From contig CAJJDP010000076.1 of the NCBI GenBank assembly GCA_905182995.1, positions 132,356 through 196,355 of the forward strand: DNA of 64,000 bases. The letters run 5' to 3'. Below, one piece after another: positions 58,654 to 64,000 of this stretch (position 1 is its first letter; each line of letters begins with the position of its first letter). The position numbers and the translations under genes are program-made. This stretch comes from Paramecium octaurelia (Eukaryota; Ciliophora; Oligohymenophorea; Peniculida; Parameciidae). Below the pieces are notes generated by a model that ran no database searches, was not told where the DNA came from, and worked only from the letters and a program-made list of their open reading frames with translations.

Positions 58654-61271
58654 ATGGCTTGTCATTTTGTTAATGAATAAGAAGTTCTTGAATATGCTTC
58701 AATGACTAGTTCTCATCAAGATGATGGTTCTGATGATGGTAGTCGGAGTGAGAATGATAGATAATCCAATCAAATAAAAAACCCTATACTTTTAAAATCT
58801 GAATCATAATTTTCAGAGAGTGACATATCCAATAAGATTAAGTTGCCAAGGGGAGGAAGCATTGTAATGACAAAAGCTGGTGCTATTCAGTTCAGCATGG
58901 TTCCAGAGACACTAAAAGATAGTATCAACTTAGGATTGGATGTCCCTGGAATATTTATTGTACCTTCACATCGATTTGATAAACGATTCTGTTTGTCTGT
59001 AGCAGAGTTTGAGTTTCCAGCTTACTTCAGTTTTTTCGTAAAGCGAAGACGAGTTACTCTAATTACTGATAAGGAAGGAGAAGAAGCAATAAGAGCTATT
59101 TTTTAGGAAACCTTACTTGGACCTAAAGACTTATCCAGATTTGATTAAGATTTTAGTAGTGATTACAATAGCAAACCTGACATAATAAAAGAATTGGGAC
59201 ATTTTGCTAAGAATCCCTTCAATCCAAGCGAGCCATTAACTGTTGATTTATTGATCAATTTTTTAATTTTTGATGAGTAAAATCAAGTTAATTTGGGTTA
59301 GGAAGTAATCGTAAAGAAGGAAGACTAGAAATTTTTGATATTTGAGAATGGGAAATAAATAGCTAAGATGAAAAACAAAGTTGAAATCTTGATAGATGAT
59401 GCTAAATCCAATGCATACATAAAGTATGGGTTGTTTAGTAATCCCAATGATTAATAATATGTCGAACATTATTTTGAATAGACGTTTACTCCTCCTGCAT
59501 TTGGAGTAACAGTTTTAGGTTGCTCACATGGATTTGACCCCAAAGGATCAGTTTCAGGTTACATCTTTTGGATAAATGGTTTAGGTGTGATGCTTGATCC
59601 ACCTCCATTTACAACACTTCTCTTGAGAAAGAATGGAATACCAAGTAGATTGGTGAAGTGGGTAATCATATCACATAATCATGCTGATCACGATGCAGGA
59701 ACCTTTTAAAAACTATTAGAGTCTGAAAAAACCATTTTAATTAGTACTGCAACAATTAAAGAGAGTTTTGTTAGAAAATATGCAGCCATGACTGGATTTA
59801 CAGCTGATTATATCTAATCTCTATTTAACTTCGAAAGAGTCATTGTAGGACACCCTTTGAAGATTAATGGAGCCTCATTTGAGTTTCATTATTCTCTTCA
59901 CAGCATTCCTTGTTTATCTTTTACTGTGAGATTGGGTGGCAAATCAATCTATTTCAGTGGTGACACTTTCTATGAACCTAATGGATTAAAAGCTATTTAT
60001 GAGAAAGGAGTCATTTCGGAATCCAGATTCAATTATTTGACGAGTGAAGATAAGTGGAATAATTCACTCATCCTACATGAGGCTGGTGTTCCTCCTATAC
60101 ACACTCCTGCAAAATTATTGGCCTTATTACCACCAGAAGTAAAGGAGAAATTAAGATTGATTCATACTGCAGCCAAAGATATCCCTCCTGATTCTGGATT
60201 GAAAGTTCCAGGAGTAGGATTAGAAAATACTATAGTGTTAATTAATTAAACTGAAGATTCTAGATTGAATATTATTCAAGAATTAAGTTTGATTGAAAAT
60301 ATCGATTTGTTTAAACATGCAAACATTCATTAAGTAAGATAGATTTTTGAAAGCTCAACACTTAAGAAATACGAGCAAAACTAAAATATCTGTATTTAAG
60401 ATGAGATTGGAGCAGAATTCTATATCATTCGCAAAGGTACAGTTAAAATACACTCCGAAAATCCTGTCTTTGTGAAATACTTGCATTATGGTGATTATTT
60501 TGGTGAAGGGTGTTTCTTCAACTAAAATAAGAGAAGAGCCAATGCTACTGCTATGAATTAATGCGATTTAATAACTTTGAGTAAAGCAGACTTTTTGAGG
60601 GTATTTTAATATGATGAAGTAATGCAAAAATTAGAGAATTTATAAGTAGTTCGTTCTCAAACCTAAATTATGGAAAAAAACAAATTCTTCTCGTAATTAA
60701 CATCCTATCAAAAAATTCAATTGGAATTGCTACTAAATTAAAAGCGCTTTTTCTAAAAACATTCTATGATTCAATAATATGGCGTTATGGCTACTGTAGC
60801 ATTTTTTGTAGTTTCTGGTAAAGCTTAAGTGATATTACCTTCTGACTATGTAGTGCAATAATTTGAAGGATAATCTGTAAAAGTTAATAGATAAGATTCA
60901 ACAATTAGTGATCAGACCAAATAATAATAATAATAAATTATTGATTAAAAAAAGAAGAGGCTTTCTTTACCCATTAATCTAGCCATGCTTGAATAATAAA
61001 GACCAAATATCCAAACTCCAGAAGTCTCAGAGAAATCATCAATAAGTGAAATTAAAGTATATAATAATTCATTATTTAGACTTATCCTCTAACTAGTGGA
61101 ATGTTCTTTGGAGAAATTGATTCCATCGTTTAAAACAGAAGAACCACTACCATAGTCGAGGCAGTAGAGGATACTGAAATTGTTATTTTGGAATCATCTT
61201 CCTTAAGATCCTTCTTGGCTGATAATCCTGGACTCATGGTTCTATTTTAAGAGAGTATCATAATTGAATGA
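58654..61271 (+). CDS. Metallo-beta-lactamase fold fused to two cyclic-nucleotide-binding domains
   Basis: An 864-residue protein with a single 23-nt intron (GTATATAATAATTC...TTTAG, near 61057). The MBL domain spans residues about 285-540: VTVLGCSHGFDPKGSV, WVIISHNHADHDAGTFQ (the H-x-H-x-D-H zinc motif), FEFHYSLHSIPCLSFTV, SIYFSGDTFY and ILHEAG. Two cNMP-binding beta-rolls follow: the first includes GAEFYIIRKGTVKIHSE and HYGDYFGEGCFF then RRANATAM, the second YGVMATVAFFVVSGKAQVIL and TSGMFFGEIDSIVQNRR. The zinc ligands look complete, so it should be a hydrolase, possibly a cyclic-nucleotide-regulated phosphodiesterase or nuclease-like enzyme. The N-terminal 60 residues are acidic and disordered. 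Confidence 0.88.
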
Positions 61272-61952
61272 GATTAGCATAAAATTATACGAAATTTAAA
61301 TTATTTATAAAAAAGATAGTGAAATTTAAAGTAGCTTTTATAAATTATAGATATCTAAGAAAATTCGAAGATTGCATTTTAAATTATTTCTTGAAATATT
61401 TCAATTTAGTTAAATAATCTAGAAATGAGATTTTCTTAAATGTAAATTTGCATTAAACTATTAAAATTAATAGTGATAATTAAAAGATACTATATACTCT
61501 TTAAATTTCGTTTAAATTATTTATTCTTAAAATTGATTTTTGAAATCAACAAAAAAATCCTAATACTTCAATTCATCTCTCATTTACTTTAGAACATTAA
61601 GTTAGTGTGAAATGTAAATTATTTGAAATATCCTGAAAATAGGACATAAGTTGTAAATTATCATTTTTTTATTTAATTAAAGGCTAAAAATACTGCTTTG
61701 TCTTTCTATGTTCCCATAACTTTTAGATTGTATCCAACCTGTCCATAATAAAAGTCGGGTGAATTAATTTTTTGGTGTTATTTTCTTATAAAATTTAAAA
61801 TGTTTAAAGTTTTCATAATTCAATGTATTTTTTGCCTTTTTGTGTTATTTAAAGGTGCATGTATGTTTCAGTTTAAGTATTTCTTGATACTATTTCCCTT
61901 GTGAGTTTTGAGTGGATTATTATTGCTTTATAAAGAATGAATTTAAATAATA
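61272..61952. other. AT-rich intergenic region
   Basis: About 680 bases between two same-strand genes. No frame with a good start, no repeat and no RNA-gene pattern recognised. Confidence 0.55.
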
Positions 61953-64000
61953 ATGTAGTTATCTAAAAAAATTGAAGAATTTTAAGACCTTGATCCAACT
62001 GAGCACATTCCTCAAAGGAAAATATCGAGAACTGTGGGATACTAGAATAGCTAATCAATTTAGGAGGAGGATGAGGAATAGTCTTCTTCAAGTTTATAAT
62101 AGCAATAGCGAAAATTGATATTTATGAATTCGCCAATCTAATAGCCATGTGACATAAGTGGGAGTGATATGAAAGTACCCACAATTTATACTAATATCCA
62201 TTCAAACAAAAGTTTTGAGAAGAATTCTTTTTAAAAAGAATCAAAAGTAAAAGTGATTGAAAATAACAGTGCTAGTAGGTTGGTTGATGTTTCAGGTTTA
62301 GAGCCTCATGATTCATTGCAATCTGAATCAGTATAAAATTAGAGATTAATTATAGCTGCAGTTATAATTGATGGATAAAAGCAAATCTGGCACTCTTAAC
62401 ACTCAGCGTGTGAAGAACATAGTCAACAGGTTTGTCCAAAGGATGAGAAGAAAGATTAATTGGAGTTAATTGAGAGACATCACTTTGATCGACGATTCCG
62501 CCTAAAGTAGATATTTTTAGAAATCAATTAGTATAACCTCAAATGTATAGATGGTTCACGATCTCCTACTTTGCTTTGACCTCAGCCATCATATTGGCAT
62601 CTTCCATAATTATTCCTCTATAAGCAGCCGAGGAACCAGGCTTTGATATCGCAGCTTATATTATCCATGGATTTTCAATCATTCAAATAGCCGCTGATCT
62701 TCATTTTAAGAGAGGACCATTTCATTTGAGCGAGGGTAGGTTCAATACCGAATATCGCGATAACTCCAAGATCGTCCTGGATCTAAGTCGACTAGTCTCA
62801 GCTTTGATATTAGTCTTTTCGTATTAATACAGGATCAAATACATCATTATCCCTTTTATTATATTGCAATTGGCTAGATAAGCAGAGCGATTTGAAAACA
62901 TATACACATCCACTTAGTTGGCAATATACATCCTAATTCTTTGGGTGGCTTTGATTATGACCTTTGCCTGTTTATTAGAATCTGACGAAGGAATTCATTA
63001 CTCACTTTCATTAGCGATCTCCATACTTACACACAATGGAGCTATAACAATAGATGTCACTCCCTCAAATGCTACGCTCCTGCAAATTTTTATGATCGTT
63101 AGTTCCTTCAATATGATTTACACCGCATCAGTAATATTCATTTGGATCAAACCATCTAAGAAGCTGGAAGAGGAGAAGGAAAAACATCTGGCTGCTTTTT
63201 TGAATGGCATTAAAGACAAAAGCCTCGACTATGGATTACAATGTCGTTGTTACTCTTATTTGGAATATGTAATTGATGTAATGCCTAGCTTCTATCTAAG
63301 ATTAGGAAGACATCATAAAGACTAGAGATCTTTTAGCTAAGAAGTTGTCTCCAGGTCTTTAGGAAGAACTCTAAATCTCTATTCGTTCTAAGATGGTTGA
63401 TAAAATTAAGCTGTTTAATAAGTTTTCGTCCAGTTTGAAGTAACAACTGATTTATTGGTTCGACATGGCCCAATATAATCCAGAGGAGAATATTGTTTAA
63501 GTAAAGTTGTTATAATAGAATATCATAGGAACATTAGGTTGAAGATTTCTGTCTCTACTTTATTTTAAAAGGAAAAGTGAAGATTCAATTTTAAGGCTAC
63601 TTTCAAGGGAAACCAAAAAGGACTTTTCATACTTTGTCTGAAGGATAAACCTTTGGGGAATTCTCATTCGTAAGTGGGATTCCTCCTTATATTTCCATCA
63701 ATAGTCAAAGTTTGACCACAGTATTAAAATTGAGAAGGTCGGATTTCATGGAAATCATAAAGACATTCCCTCATGACAACGAGATATTTTGCTTATTCAA
63801 GGATAATTGCAATTAGAATCATAATACTTTCGAATGTCATTATTGTAAGACCAAGGGTCATCTGTTATTTGAATGCCAATACTTGTAATATTATCCAAAA
63901 AAAATAAACATTATTGAAAAGCATATCTATCCTCATACCTAAGCACGTTTTAAAATTGAAAGAAAAAATAAAGAACCTAAGGCTCTGTTGATGTTGTTTG
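61953..64000 (+). CDS. Cyclic-nucleotide-gated potassium-type channel (cut by window edge)
   Basis: At least 640 codons inside the window; introns 25 nt (near 62333), 25 nt (near 62508), 37 nt (near 63269) and 37 nt (near 63500). Disordered N terminus, then RVKNIVNRFVQRMRRKINW and spans WFTISYFALTSAIILASSI, YIIHGFSIIQIAADLHF, IVLDLSRLVSALILVFS, IYILILWVALIMTFACL and IFMIVSSFNMIYTASVIF. The pore segment SLSLAISILTHNGAITIDVT lacks a canonical GYG filter, so ion selectivity is open. A C-linker (TRDLLAKKLSPGLQEELQ) leads to a cNMP-binding domain (FILKGKVKIQFQ, EGQTFGEFSFVSGIPPY) and then a CCHC zinc knuckle (CHYCKTKGHLLFEC). The gene continues past 64000. Confidence 0.82.

Overview
This window looks like macronuclear DNA of a Paramecium-type ciliate. 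Three signals support this. TGA is the only codon that ends genes, while TAA and TAG occur freely inside conserved domains at glutamine positions. Introns are tiny (about 17-37 nt, mostly 22-29), usually GTA...TAG. Genes are packed tightly on both strands, with gaps of a few to a few hundred AT-rich bases. Gene models below were built by reading the ciliate code by hand and splicing these introns; in nearly every model the spliced length divides by three and ends at TGA.

Layout. 1-6.6 kb: end of a quinone oxidoreductase (cut by the window edge), a SANT/FYR chromatin protein, a coiled-coil protein, a dual-specificity phosphatase and an unknown protein. 6.6-16.5 kb (all minus except one tiny ORF): VAP, a COPI-associated-type membrane protein, a coiled-coil protein, an LRR protein kinase, a TMCO4/DUF726 hydrolase, a helical-repeat protein and an EF-hand kinase. 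16.6-27.8 kb (plus): a small unknown gene, a large kinase-MORN-LRR protein, SYS1, a membrane-anchored cysteine-synthase-like enzyme, a TPR/U-box CHIP-like ligase, ribosomal protein uS3, CFAP36 and a proline-rich protein. 27.9-37.5 kb: coiled-coil, C2H2, MAST-like kinase and several small genes, including short proteins with N-terminal myristoylation-type sequences. 37.8-43.7 kb: a very large CH-domain, probably ciliary, protein and a companion unknown. 44-50.3 kb: small genes, a PhyH dioxygenase, an LC8-like dynein light chain and a coiled-coil protein carrying a polyglutamine run written almost entirely as TAA. 50.4-57.9 kb: a frame-scrambled gene, Arp8, a small secreted protein, a CENP-B-type DNA-binding protein, a BTB-like protein, a fructose/sedoheptulose bisphosphatase and a TMEM42-like membrane protein. 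58.6-64 kb: a metallo-beta-lactamase fused to two cyclic-nucleotide-binding domains, then a cyclic-nucleotide-gated channel running off the window.

There is no operon-like functional grouping. Recurrent themes are signalling (five kinases, one phosphatase, two cyclic-nucleotide-binding proteins), cilia (CH protein, CFAP36, LC8) and membrane traffic (VAP, SYS1, COPI-associated). No rRNA, tRNA, CRISPR or intact mobile element was recognised. All functional names come from reading motifs by eye; no database search was run.
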